Positions 8,009 through 18,018 of a DNA stretch of 21,406 bases are shown here, piece by piece; position 1 is the first letter of the stretch, and each line of letters starts with the position of its first letter. The DNA lies in contig JWZX01001194.1 of NCBI GenBank assembly GCA_001275005.1, positions 1 to 21,406 of the forward strand, in the 5' to 3' direction. This stretch comes from Chrysochromulina tobinii. Lineage: Eukaryota; Haptophyta; Prymnesiales; Chrysochromulinaceae. The translations under genes and the position numbers were made by a program. The notes under the pieces were generated by a model, which saw only the letters and a program-made list of their open reading frames with translations, did no database searches and was not told the DNA's origin.

Positions 8009-9244
8009 TCATAACAGATGCGGCGACACCTGCGACGCGTGTACCTCGTTCGAGCCGCAGCCACATTTAGCGGAGCCGCCGTTACACTTGGAGCCGTCGC
8101 TGAGCAGCGGCACGGCTCCGCCCTCCGAGGACGAGTCGCTCGCCACAGGTGGGCTCGTGCGGCGGCGCGAGCCGTCGGGCAGTGTAGATCCGTCAGCACG
8201 CATGGCCAGCGTGCGCTCGCCCACGCCAAGGGCCTCGTCGTCGTGATCGGACGACGAGACTGGCAACACGCGCACATTCCCCTTGGGGCGTGTCTCCGCC
8301 GGAAGCAGCAGCGCGCAGCACAAGCAGCAGCAGAGCGGCAGGGATAAGAAGAAGACGTACGGCGAGTACGCGGCCGCCCAGGTGGCGGCTGATGGCGTGC
8401 TGTCCCCCGCGCCGCCGGGCGCCACGTCCTCGACTGCATGGAGTTGCGCAGCGAGGGTGCACAGCGCAGGAAGGGCGAGCAGCGAGCAGCAGCAGCTACA
8501 GAGCCCAAACTCGACTGCGACGGCCTCCCGTGCCTTGACCCACTCGACGCGGTCCTTGGCGTGGGGCGGCAGTGCGCGCGTGCCCTTGGTGAGCGAGCCG
8601 AGCGTCATGCAGCCGAGCACCAGCTGCACCAGCTGAAAGGAGAGCAGGGGCGCGGCGATCTCCCACCAGCTCCAGACGAACCCAAGCTGGAGCCGCCCGT
8701 AGAGGAGCGCGAACGAGCCGCCTCCAAGGAGGAGCTCGAGCCACATGCTGAGCTGTGACGGCGCCGCGCGTGCCGCATGCATGCGCAGCGCGACCGCGTC
8801 CGCCTCGCCGTCCGCACCGCTGGCGCATGAGAACAGAGGCGCTGTCGCTGCACGAAACAGCAGGAGCAGCGCGAGCGGTGCGAGCGCGGCCGTCCAGTCC
8901 TGCAGGCGCAAGGGTACATACGCGAGGAGCGGCGATGCGGGAGGCCCGACGAGCGCGAGGTGCGCGCACATCGTGAGCGTCGCGAGCGCGCTGAGGCCGA
9001 TGCTGCCACGGCTACGCAGCGATGGTTGATGCGCCCTCAGCAGCAGGCAAGGCAGTGCGAGGACAGTGAGCAGCACCGCGAGCGCGGAAATCATGAGCGG
9101 CGCGTAGACGATGGTCCACGGCCGCTGAATCTTCCCGCCATCGGCGTTGCCCACGTGCAGGTACATGAAGGCGAGCAAGCAACCGGATGAGAGGCACGAG
9201 AGGCCGCAGCACAAACTGCAGCATCTCGTACGTGCGGCAGACAT
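8009..9244 (-). CDS. Multi-pass membrane protein, TMEM185-like
   Basis: Predicted protein of 411 aa. The frame is open upstream on this strand (to about 9454) but the first ATG is at 9244. About eight hydrophobic segments are visible near residues 9-27, 44-68, 81-100, 115-135, 165-185, 189-210, 240-262 and 290-312, several rich in cysteine. A short motif, a Trp or Trp pair followed by a few residues and 'APL', recurs at the start of helices (RPWTIVYAPLMI, QDWTAALAPLAL, WSWWEIAAPLLS). That pattern is characteristic of TMEM185 / Fragile-X-F-associated membrane proteins, whose function is unknown. The last 90 residues are a polar Ser/Gly/Asp-rich tail, probably cytosolic. The gene converges with the TFIIH subunit gene, 267 bp away. 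The membrane topology is secure; the family name is tentative. Confidence 0.65.
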   Translation of the reverse strand: MSAARTRCCSLCCGLSCLSSGCLLAFMYLHVGNADGGKIQRPWTIVYAPLMISALAVLLTVLALPCLLLRAHQPSLRSRGSIGLSALATLTMCAHLALVGPPASPLLAYVPLRLQDWTAALAPLALLLLFRAATAPLFSCASGADGEADAVALRMHAARAAPSQLSMWLELLLGGGSFALLYGRLQLGFVWSWWEIAAPLLSFQLVQLVLGCMTLGSLTKGTRALPPHAKDRVEWVKAREAVAVEFGLCSCCCSLLALPALCTLAAQLHAVEDVAPGGAGDSTPSAATWAAAYSPYVFFLSLPLCCCLCCALLLPAETRPKGNVRVLPVSSSDHDDEALGVGERTLAMRADGSTLPDGSRRRTSPPVASDSSSEGGAVPLLSDGSKCNGGSAKCGCGSNEVHASQVSPHLL

Positions 9245-9566
9245 GGGATCCTTGGTGCGCCGCGACGTCGGCGCACGTCGGGGGGAGTCGCAAAGCAGCG
9301 GCTGCTGCAGTGACGTTATTGTGGCCTTCACGCTGGCCTCTCGCCTCTCCCGGTCCGACCCGCCTCGTCTTGCTGAACATGCGGGTGATGCGCACAAGTA
9401 AACTTGGAGCTGCTGCTGTGAAACACACAACGCGCGCGCTCTCCGGACCCCCAAGCACGGGGGCCGCTATCGCAATGTAAACTTGGTCTCGTGTATGGTT
9501 TGACTTAAATTGCTGTTCATCAGAGCTACACAAGCAGCCTGGTGAGCGCGACAACCCGGTCCCTGC

Positions 9567-9593
9567 TAAAGCTAGACCAGGCTTACATCGCGG
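9567..9593 (+). repeat. Dispersed 27-bp repeat, copy 2
   Basis: Same 27 bases as 6901-6927 with one transition (T for C). It lies about 65 bp upstream of the coding relic at 9659, as copy 1 also lies upstream of a relic fragment, so it may belong to the same element. Confidence 0.7.
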
Positions 9594-9658
9594 TGGGTGG
9601 GCGGGACCACTCCGCTCTCGACTGAGAGCTAGACATGGGAGCCACCAACGTTCGCTAA

Positions 9659-9925
9659 TCTCCCCGCAACGAGGAGTATGCCCCCAGTCCCAAGGCCCAG
9701 TCCGACGCGTGGCACGCCGAGACGCGCGCCGAAGGGTGCACCGACCGCACGGTCTACGGCACGTCGCGCACGGCCACCACCTCCTTCTTCACGCACCACT
9801 TGCGCCTAATCTTGCTCGCCGCAGTGATCGGCGCGGCGCTCCCCGTCGCCATCTGGGGTTCTGGGCGAAATCCAGGAAATCTCACCTCCTTAGCGGCGCC
9901 CCGCTTGCTGGCCTGTTGCCAGTAG
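9659..9925 (+). pseudogene. Coding relic of a repeated element, copy B
   Basis: A protein-like frame of 88 codons lies between a TAA (9656-9658) and a TAG (9923-9925) and has no ATG start. Its centre, TDRTVYGTSRTATTSFFTHH, followed by a hydrophobic stretch (LRLILLAAVIGAALPVAI), aligns with the minus-strand frame at 10048-10380 (YGLSRSSPRTFLAHH and following), about 9 identities in 20 around the YG-SR-F-HH core. I do not recognise the family. Such conserved repeated coding pieces next to dispersed repeats suggest a retroelement or other mobile element remnant, or possibly an exon whose partner exons I cannot find. Confidence 0.4.
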
Positions 9926-10047
9926 TCATGTAAGCGCCCCCCCCGGGGGACGCGCCCGCACCGCTGTACGGTGTGGTCCTGTTTTAAATTCACACACACA
10001 TTCACAGCCGCGCGCGCGGGAGCGGTTAACTGAGCGGTTTAGGAATC

Positions 10048-10380
10048 CTAGAAGGGCGACATGCCCATGGTGAGCTTGAAGCTCATGGCGGGAGCGGCGA
10101 GGAGTACGGTAGTGTCCGCGAGGACGACGGCTGCCGAGATAGCCGCGCGATGGTGTGCAAGGAAGGTGCGGGGGGAGGACCGCGAGAGGCCATACCGGGT
10201 GGAATCATGGGTGGTCGGCGCGCGTGCGTGCTTACCAAGGGCTCGCAGCGCGCGGTCGAAGGTGGGGGAGAGCGCACCTGTGGTCTCGGTAACCAGGAGG
10301 GTCACCGGGTGACCGCGGCGCTGGGCATCGGCGTAGTCGTGGTCCCGGCTCCCCCGGTGTCTTTTTACCGGTATTTCCAT
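10048..10380 (-). pseudogene. Coding relic of a repeated element, copy A
   Basis: A minus-strand frame of 110 aa has an ATG at 10380 and reads through to 10048. It includes GHPVTLLVTETTGALSPTFD, then the YG-SR-F-HH core and AAISAAVVLAD, and shares that core with the relic at 9659-9925. The first residues (IPVKRHRG) recur at 7326. The opening probably is not a true start, because similarity to other copies already exists at its first codons. It may be a fragment of a mobile-element protein C-terminus. The function is unknown. Confidence 0.4.
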
Positions 10381-10447
10381 TTTGAAACCGTTCCCTCTTA
10401 TGAACGATCCTAACCAGGTTTTGATCTGCCAGGAGTGATAGTCGAGG

Positions 10448-12402
10448 ATGAGCGAGGCAGGGAGCCGCTTCGAGCAGGCTGAACAGCTTCAGGCTACGCT
10501 CAGCAGCTCATCACCATCGTCGCCATGGGGCGACCCTATCGCAGATGTGGTCAGCGAAGTATCGATGGTTGCGTTGATATTTGAGCCCCTCGGCATGCAG
10601 CTCTCTCTCCTCGCAGGTGCCACTTGCCGCGTATGGCATGAAGCGGCTCGGCAGCTCGTGGAGAGCTGGGCGGTCCTGCGCCCGTCTCACTCCCTTGGCT
10701 GGGGCAACGAGGTGCTGAGCCAGTTCAAATCACCATCCGGTATCACACTCTTGCCGAATGGCGACTTGTGTGTCGCGGACACCAACAATCACCGGCTGCA
10801 AGTTTTGTGTCGAACGGGTGAGGTCAAAGCCGTCTTGGGGATGGGACCTGGTGGTGCGATGGGAGAGTTTCAGCAGCCGACGGGCGTCGTCTGCGACGGC
10901 AACGCCCTGTACGTTGCCGATTCAGGCAACTGCCGGTTGCACAAGCTCTCGCTTCCGAGCGGCGACGTGCTCTCGATGGTCGGCACCTTTGGCGACGCGC
11001 CGGGCCAGCTTCATGCGCCGGTCGGGCTTGCAGTCTATGAGGGACACCTCTACTGTGCAGACTCGCGCAACCACCGCATCAGCGTCTTCTCTACGACCCC
11101 GGCTCTGCGCTACATCACCTCGTTCGGCGGGCACGGCGTGGGCCGGGGCGAGCTCGGTTCGACCTCCTCCGGCATCTATCTCGCCGCGTATGAGGGAGAG
11201 CTCTTCGTCGCGGACCGCTCCAACTACCGGCTGCAGGTCCTCGGGCTTGATGGCTCCTTTCATCGCTCGATCGGGCGCAAGGGCACCGCCCCTGGCTGCT
11301 TTCGGCGGCTACGCGGTGTCGCCGTCGCCAACGGCCGCATCTTCACAGCCGAATGCGAGCGCGTGCAGGTACTTACGATCGAGGGGAAGCCGCTGCAGGT
11401 GGTACCCCTCGTCGGCTCGTCCGCCTTGGTTGGGATAGCTGCGGACTCCTCGCGCGTGTGCGTCGGCACGCCAGAGACTTGAACGCCAGCCGCCCCTGCC
11501 TCGCATGCAAGTGCTCACCACGGCGCCACGATTGAACGCCAGCCGCCCCTGCCTCGTATGCAAGTGCTCACCACGGCGCCACTGTCTCCCCCTTGGCAGG
11601 TGCGTCGTCGATCAGACGCATGCAAAGGTGCGGGTGCTCACTCTCCGCAAGGACAAGGGGCGCGCCGCCTTTGGCACGGGTGCGTCTCACCTACTTCCCT
11701 TGCATGCAAGCGCTCACCACGGCGCTGTTTCCATTCCCCACAGGTGCGTCTCACCTACTTCCCTTCTTGCTCGCTACAGCGTTGTGCGACTGTGAGCACC
11801 GATCCATCCAAGAGCATGCTCAACGGCTGATCCCAGCGCATTGCTCGGCCGCGCGCGCGGCCGCGGTGGTGCGCGCATGGGTGCGCTCTCACATCCGGTA
11901 CGAGCTACGCGAGCCCTCGGACAGCGCCCAGGACAGCGCCTCGGACAGCGCCCAGGACAGCGCCTCGTCCATCCTCGCGAGGCGGGCGGGCACGTGCACC
12001 AATCGGACGACGTTACAGATCGCCCTCTTACGCGCGGCAGGCATCCCGGCAGGGTACGTCCTCGTGCACGTGACGGAGGCGGCGTTCAAAGACCCTCCTC
12101 TGCTCCCCCAGGACCACGAGGGCGCCTCGCCCATCGCAGTGCACGTCTTCTGCGCCGCGTACATCACCTTCGAGGAGGACACGGGCGTCGACATCGGCTG
12201 GTGCGACTCAGGCAGCTTCCGCCACTACGACGCGACGGAGCCGTTGGGCGCCTCGCATCTGACGGAGCATGTCAGCCACTCGGATGAGACACGCGTGCAG
12301 CGTCGCTGGCAGCGCGGCCCCTTTGCGCCTGTGCAAGCCAATTTGGACCATCTGATCACCCCGTGCACCCAGATGTGGCAGAAGCGAGCCCCTTTCACCT
12401 GA
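10448..12402 (+). CDS. F-box-like, six NHL repeats and transglutaminase-like domain, three exons
   Basis: I predict exons 10448-11457, 11600-11679 and 11744-12402, giving 582 aa (570 if exon 3 starts at 11780). Residues 40-75 (ALIFEPLGMQLSLLAG to CRVWHEAARQ) look like an F-box. NHL repeats follow (PSGITLLPNGDLCVADTNNH, LYVADSGNCRL, LYCADSRNHRI, LFVADRSNYRL and a weaker fifth). The sixth begins SSRVCV at the end of exon 1 and becomes canonical only after splicing (CVVDQTHAKVRVLTL). Exon 3 has a papain-like transglutaminase fold: Cys in RAGTCTNRTTLQIALLRAAG, His in VHVFCAAYI, Asp in HYDATEP. The triad is complete. A propeller would recruit a partner and the F-box could link to SCF ubiquitin ligase; the transglutaminase-like part could be a protease, peptidase or amidase. 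The domain calls are good; the F-box is the weakest. Confidence 0.75.
11458..11599 (+). other. Intron 1 of the NHL gene
   Basis: 142 bp, GTGCGTCGGC donor to TTGGCAG acceptor. Unspliced, the frame ends at TGA 11480-11482 in the middle of NHL blade 6. Splicing joins the codon gt|g and continues C-V-V-D-Q-T-H-A-K, exactly the expected NHL pattern. The exon after the acceptor again begins GTGCGTCG, so the intron start and the next exon start are direct repeats. Confidence 0.85.
11479..11582 (+). repeat. Tandem duplication of 53 bp inside NHL intron 1
   Basis: Two copies (11479-11531 and 11532-11582) differ by about one base (catgcaag/tatgcaag). The inner 24-bp core (11503-11526 and 11556-11579) recurs at 11702-11725 in the next intron with two changes. 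Confidence 0.9.
11680..11743 (+). other. Intron 2 of the NHL gene, with alternative acceptor at 11779
   Basis: 64 bp, GTGCGTCTCACC donor to CCCCACAG acceptor. A 22-bp sequence at the intron start (11680-11701) is repeated exactly at the start of exon 3 (11744-11765). A second good acceptor (ctcgctacag, ending 11779) would give a 100-bp intron. Both restore the same frame; they differ by 12 codons. Without splicing the frame stops at 11793-11795 and never reaches the transglutaminase-like domain. Confidence 0.75.
11917..11964 (+). repeat. 24-bp coding repeat, two copies
   Basis: The unit starting tcggacagcgcccagg is repeated exactly at 11917-11940 and 11941-11964, encoding S-D-S-A-Q-D-S-A twice, in a loop just before the catalytic Cys segment of the transglutaminase-like domain. 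Confidence 0.85.
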
Positions 12403-12940
12403 TCGCCCGGAAAGCCCGGCGAGGCCCCACAGGCCCCGCCGTCGGAGGGACTCGTTTTCATTGTCGCACGGCAATAAGTGTCTGAAAGTCATGTCGTACT
12501 CGTAGTAAGAGACGGCAAACTCGAATCTTGGACCGGGTGCGGCGCGTCCCGCGCAGCAGCACCGCAAAATAGGTGTCCACAGTCACTGAGATTTCGAGCG
12601 CCGCTGCTTCTGACAGGTTTGGAGCTTTGGCGCGATCGAATTGCTTCGCATTGTTGCTTCGGTTTGATGATGTTACAATGATGATGAGCTTGTGTACCGA
12701 AAGATGTGTTCCTTACTAACAGAAGTTATTCGTGACCGGTCAGCATACACACAAGTGCAACTACAGGTAGAGACTCTTCACCACACGCTGCTCGCGTTCA
12801 CCACCCCAAAACACGTGCCATCCAGTCTCCATGAAGAATCCGAGAGGGCACCGCACAAAGTAACAATTCGTGATTGAGCTGATGACGGCCCGCTCGTCGC
12901 GGTGCTCGGTCGCGCGTCGACAGTCGGCCTATTCTTCAAC
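12403..12940. other. Intergenic, no gene supported
   Basis: I see no domain-bearing frame. It is less GC-rich than its surroundings and would hold the 3' UTR of the NHL gene and the promoter of the next gene. No TATA box or repeat stands out. Confidence 0.5.
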
Positions 12941-13422
12941 ATGGTCGACGCGGCGGCCGAGTCCGACGACGAGGTTGTGGACGCCTCCAATCTCGAGGGT
13001 CTAGCTGGCGCGCGTGTGCGCGTCGAGCGCAGCGGTAGCCATTGCCTCGGCACCGTGCGCTCAGTGTCTCCCGGAGGCAGCCGCATGCTCGTGTGCTGCG
13101 ATGCGGATGCCACTGAGGTGTGGGTGGGTGCCGAGGACGCGTGGGACCTGGACGTAAGCACTCCCGCGGCCGAACAGCCGGCCGCGAGTGCTGCGACCGC
13201 CGACGCCGTCGCGTCGCAGGCAGCCGCCCTCGAGAGGGCGCCCATCCTTGAGAACTGGAAGTGGACTGCAGATGGTGCGCTGTGCGGTCACGTGTACGGA
13301 AAGCCCGGCTTTCGCGAGGGCGAGCTGATGACGACCAGCACTGTGCCGCCCGAAGGCCGCTTTGAGACGCACGTGGTGAGCGCGCTGCCCCAGACTGCTC
13401 TGGCCGCCACCGCCGCCGCCGC

Positions 13423-13473
<51 letters not shown>

Positions 13474-16400
13474 TGCTGTTGCTGCTGCTGCTGCTGCTGC
13501 GGCTGCGGCTGCGGCTGCCGCTGCCCGTGCCGCTGCCGCTGCCTGCCTGCTCGTGTGGCCACCTGCTCGTGTGGCTGCGCATGCGCGCGCCGCTCACGCG
13601 TGCGTCTCGCATGGCCCAGGTGACCGAATCGGGCAATGTGTACCGGCTCGGGATGGCCGCCGAGGCAGCTCCGGTCGGCGCAGGCGCGATCTCCGAGGCG
13701 GGAAGTGGCGGCGGTGGGACGGCGGGCGGTGGCATGAGGCGTTCGTCGCGCGCCACCGGCAAGGAGTCGGTGCTTGACGCCTTCGCCGACAGTCGGCACC
13801 CTGTGGGTGAACCCCAGCAGCAGCTGAGCTATCAGGTCGGCGGCGCCGACGTTGGCGGGGCTGGCGCCGATCGCATCATGCGAGGTGCCTTCGAGACCCT
13901 TGATGATAACATGGTCGGCCTCCGCACGCAGTACGCCGCCGCGCGCCGGGTGGTGCTCTACCGCGACGAGACTCCGGTGGCTGCGGCCGTGGTCGAGGTG
14001 CATCCGGAGCAAGGTGTCCTCGAGGTGCCCCTGCTCGCTGCCGAGCGACACTGCCGACAACAAGGGCACGGGACGGTGCTCGTGGCGATTCTCATCGAGC
14101 TGGGCTGTCGGCTGCGTCTCGCGATGCTCATCGCGTCCGCTACGCATGAGTCGACACGATTCTGGCTGCGCCAGGGACTGCACACCTTTTCGCACTGCTC
14201 GCCGCCTGTACGCGCCGAGCTTCGGAAGATTGACCAGTCCGCACGCCGGGGCTTTGCGAACTCAGTCTCGATGGCGATGGAGCTACCGGCTCCGCGCGGC
14301 GAGGTGCTGCCGCGCGTGCTGCGCCGGCTCGCGCGCCGCGCGATCAACTCGAGCCGTGTGCTCTCGTCCGCCGATGCGCCCGCCGCCATAGGGTACTTGG
14401 ACGTGAATGCCACCGGCAACTTCTTCTTGCTGCCAGATGGTCGCAAGCAGCCAGTCGTGTACGGCGCCTCCGAGCGGCTCGCGGTCAATGTACCGTACAG
14501 CCGGCTCGAGGCCTTCCCCTCAGGTACGCATGGATGGGGCGTGCGCTGCGGCGTGCCCATCTCGCAGGGGCAGGTCGTCGTCGAGGTGCGCGGCCGCTGC
14601 CTCTCCGAGGCGGAGTATGAAGAGCTCAACGACCCGTCGTACGTCGTCTCCTTTGACGATAAGCTGCTTCAGCTCAAGCGAGCTGCCGATGACGATGTGC
14701 GCTACATCGACCTGAAGGTGTACGGCAACATGATGCGCCTGATCAACGACTGCCACGAGGCGCCCAACCTGCAGCTCATGTACTGGCCCGAGCTCGACGT
14801 GACGAAGCGCATCCTGCCGCGCCGCGCCTTTCTCGTCGCCAAGCACGACATTCCATCCAACGTCGAGCTCACATGGGATTATGGTCGCCATTATGAGCGC
14901 CCTTGGCTCACCGCACGCCACGGCACTGGATGGCCGAATGCGACATGGCCGACTGCATCCGGCGTCGAGGCGAGCGACGACGAGGGGGACGAGGGGGGCG
15001 GCGCCGGCCAAGGCGCCGGCGGCCATGGCACTGCCGCGAGCAGCGGCGGCGGCGGCACGCATGACGGCGGTGACGGCGGCGGGCGCACTGCCATAGGCCG
15101 CAAGTCAGGGGTAGCGGCCGCGGTGGAGTCGACGCGCTCGCACGTGCTCAGCGAAGCGTGCGAGCAGCTCGTCGCAGCTGAGGAACTCTTGCCTTGGGAA
15201 GCGCTCGACGGTACTTGGGGGGGTTCCCGCTACGATTGGCTACGGCGCGTGCAAGGGGCTTCCGAAGCATCCGAGATGGTCGAGCCCCTTGAGGCATTCG
15301 AGACGGCGCTACAGCCGTGGGCGGTCGAGGACGGTTGGGAGGCTCGCTCGCCCGAGTGGCGGGAACGCCTCCATCAGCTCGGGGAGAGGCTCGAGAGCCC
15401 GGAAGCCGAAGCCGAGCTGAGTGGATTGCTCCGACGACTACTGACGGCCCTGACGCCCGTGCTGAGCGGTGAGCGCCGGCCGCCTGCAGGCGGCGGGGCC
15501 GGCGGCAGCAGGAGGAGGAGCGGCGGCAGCAGGAGCAGCAGCAGCATCGGCAGCGGCGGCAGTGGCAGCACCGTCTCGACGCAGAGGCTACCCCCCGAGA
15601 GGCTACCACCTGGCTTTCGTCCGCGCTCCGGCCTGAGCGCCGCCCCCGTGCCCACGCCGAGCGGCGAGAATGGCGTCTCGCCCACCGACGCCGCGAACGC
15701 CCTGGTTCGGATGGGTACGGAGGTCGAGGTCGAGGTGCTCCCCTCCTCGTCCGTGTCGCTGCTCGAGGTGTCGACGGTGAGAGAGGTCGCGGGTGAGACA
15801 GACGGGACGACACACGTGGCGGTCGCCTCTTCGGACGATGAGGCCGACTACGCCGATGACGCCGATGACGCTCGGCGCGCAGCCTTCGACTCGCTGCCCA
15901 CGCGTGCTGAAGGCTGTGCGCTGCACATGAGTCGTCAATCGCCCACCGGATACCGTGGCGTCATCCGCAAAGGCGCACTCTTTGCGTTGCGCCGCTCGCC
16001 ACGATACCTGATCTCGGAGAGCATCACCTACCCGAGTGCGGTCGAGGCCGCGGTCGCGTACGCGCGCGTCGTCGAGGCTGCGAACGCGGCGGTCGCGGCG
16101 GCGGCGGCGGAGCGGCAGGCGGCAGCGCTCGAGGCGGCGCGTCGTGCGGCCGAGTCGGACGTGTGGCTCGCACCCTCGGGGGAGGAGCAACGTGTCCATA
16201 TCGATGAGATGAGCGCCTTTTGCAAGCACCACGAGCTCTCCCGATCGTCGATGCTCCTCGTGCGCAAGGGCTCGCAGTCGCATCACAAGGGGTGGCGCCT
16301 GCGCAAGCGCGGCACGCTGCCCGAGCCGGAGATGCCCACCATGGCGCGCGATGGTGCTCGGGAGGGCGCTCGGCCATCCAAAGGGGCGGCGGCGGTCGCC

Positions 16401-17987
16401 GCGTTCTTGGAGGGCGCTCGGGACGGCGCTCGGCCGTCCAAAGGGGCGTCCAAGACGCGGAGTGGCGCGGCCGGCGGGCGGGCGGGGCAGCGGCAGCAGG
16501 CGGTCGAGGAGGAGGAGGAGGTAAATGAGGGCTCTGCGCATCCGCCCGACGAGTGGGAGTGGCTCCTGGAGGGCGAGAGGATCGAGGTCGAGGTGGCGGT
16601 GAGCGAGGACGCGCCGGCTGCGTGGGTCACGGCCCAGGTGCTCACCGTCCTCGTCGACGGCTCCTTCCAGGCGCGCATCGTGCTGCCCGACGGCTCCGAC
16701 GAGTGGAACGACTGGTTTTCGTGGCAGGAGGAGGGCACCGATTGGCGACGGCACAGGGAGGCAGACGACGAGGTGGGCGATCGGCTGGTGTCGGAGTCGG
16801 ACGACGAGCAGCACGAGGCGCAGCCCATAGACGCGGAGGAAGCGGACGACGCCGCTGCTCGCGCCGCCGTCGTGTACGAGGACGATGAGGAGGAGGGGGG
16901 GCAGCCGACCGCCGCCGACGATGAGGATCATGAGGTAGATGAGGTCTCTCATCAGGGAGGCCTCACCAGGGACGGCGAGGGTGCAGCAGCCGGGCCGACC
17001 GTGCCCTACCTGGGCTCGTACACGGGGCGTTCGCGTAAGGCGGTCGTGCGGCTAGCGCCGACCGAAGACCCGCGCACGCGCCCACTCTGGTATCGCAAGA
17101 AGCTCGAGGAGGAGAAAGAGAAGCGGCAGACGGGGGAGGAGAAGCGGCAGACGGTGGGGGAGAAGCGGCAGACGGGGGAGGAGAAGCGGCAGACGGTGGA
17201 GGAGTTACCCGCACGCGCACGCACGCGCGCGAGGACTAAGGAGAATGAGCAGGTGGAGGAGGAGGAGGCGGAGGCGGAGGCAGCAGACGAGAAGGCGTCC
17301 GAGGACGAGGGTCGTCGCCAGCACTCGCAGCGGAAGCACGGTCGGAGCGGCGGGCGCCGGCGACGCGAGCGACGCTCCCACAGCGAGGGCGCCACAGCCG
17401 AGGCGGCCGAGGCGGCCGAGGCGGCCGAGGCGGCGGAGGCGGCGGAGGCGGCGGAGGCGGCGGAGGCGGCCGAGGCGGCGGAGGCGGCCGAGGCGGCGGA
17501 GGCGGCCGAGGCGGCCGAGTCGGCGGGGGCCGCCGAGGGCGATAATAAGGAAGGTGACCACGCGGATGCTGTGAAGGGCGTCGAGGGCGATGCGTCTGTG
17601 CCATCGTCCGAACTGCCCCCTCGGCGCTCCAAGCGAGCTCCAAGCGAGCTCCAAGCGAGCTCCAAGCGAGCTCCAAGCGAGGTTGCACCTCAGCGCGCGA
17701 GCTCCAAGCGAGCTCCAAGCGAGCTCCAAGCGAGCTCCAAGCGAGGTCGCACCTCGCGCCGCATTCGTCGAGCGCAGCGTTCGGACGAGGAAGACAAGGG
17801 CGAGGCACATGAGGAGCCAGGGGCGATGGAGGACGAAGGCGAGGACGACGAAGGCGAGCCTGCTGCTGCCTCGCGCCGCCGCCAATACCAGCTGCGTGGG
17901 CGCAACCGGCGGAACGTCGTCTACGCCGAGGACGACGAAGAGGAGGAGGACGACGCCGAGGATCTCCTTCCCGCGCACGGCCGAGGC

Positions 17988-18018
<31 letters not shown>

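Larger units (their letters stand above)
9245..10447. other. Intergenic gap with element relics
   Basis: No intact gene is supported. The left part (9245-9480) would be the 5' flank of the membrane protein gene. It then contains the second 27-bp dispersed repeat and two related coding relics in opposite orientation (listed separately). A short palindrome, GGTCACC-G-GGTGACC, lies at 10300-10314. The last 60 bases lead into the NHL gene. Confidence 0.55.

Noticed and set aside
8018-8758. Plus-strand frames opposite the membrane protein gene
   Set aside because: Antisense shadows; the minus strand gives clear membrane helices.
11480-11482. TGA as the end of the NHL gene and a separate transglutaminase gene after it
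   Set aside because: It cuts NHL blade 6 in the middle; splicing restores the blade and the frame leads into the next domain.
13470-13619. A protein start within the CTG tract giving a polyleucine N-terminus
   Set aside because: The tract lies in a GT-AG intron whose removal joins a conserved motif exactly; the apparent start is not needed.
12936-14195. Minus-strand frame with polyglutamine
   Set aside because: It covers the CTG intron and the GNAT exon in antisense; the glutamine run is just the complement of the CTG repeat.
15603-16952. Long minus-strand frame (449 codons) opposite the giant gene
   Set aside because: GC-rich coding DNA leaves the opposite strand open; it shows no domain and its composition mirrors the plus-strand gene.
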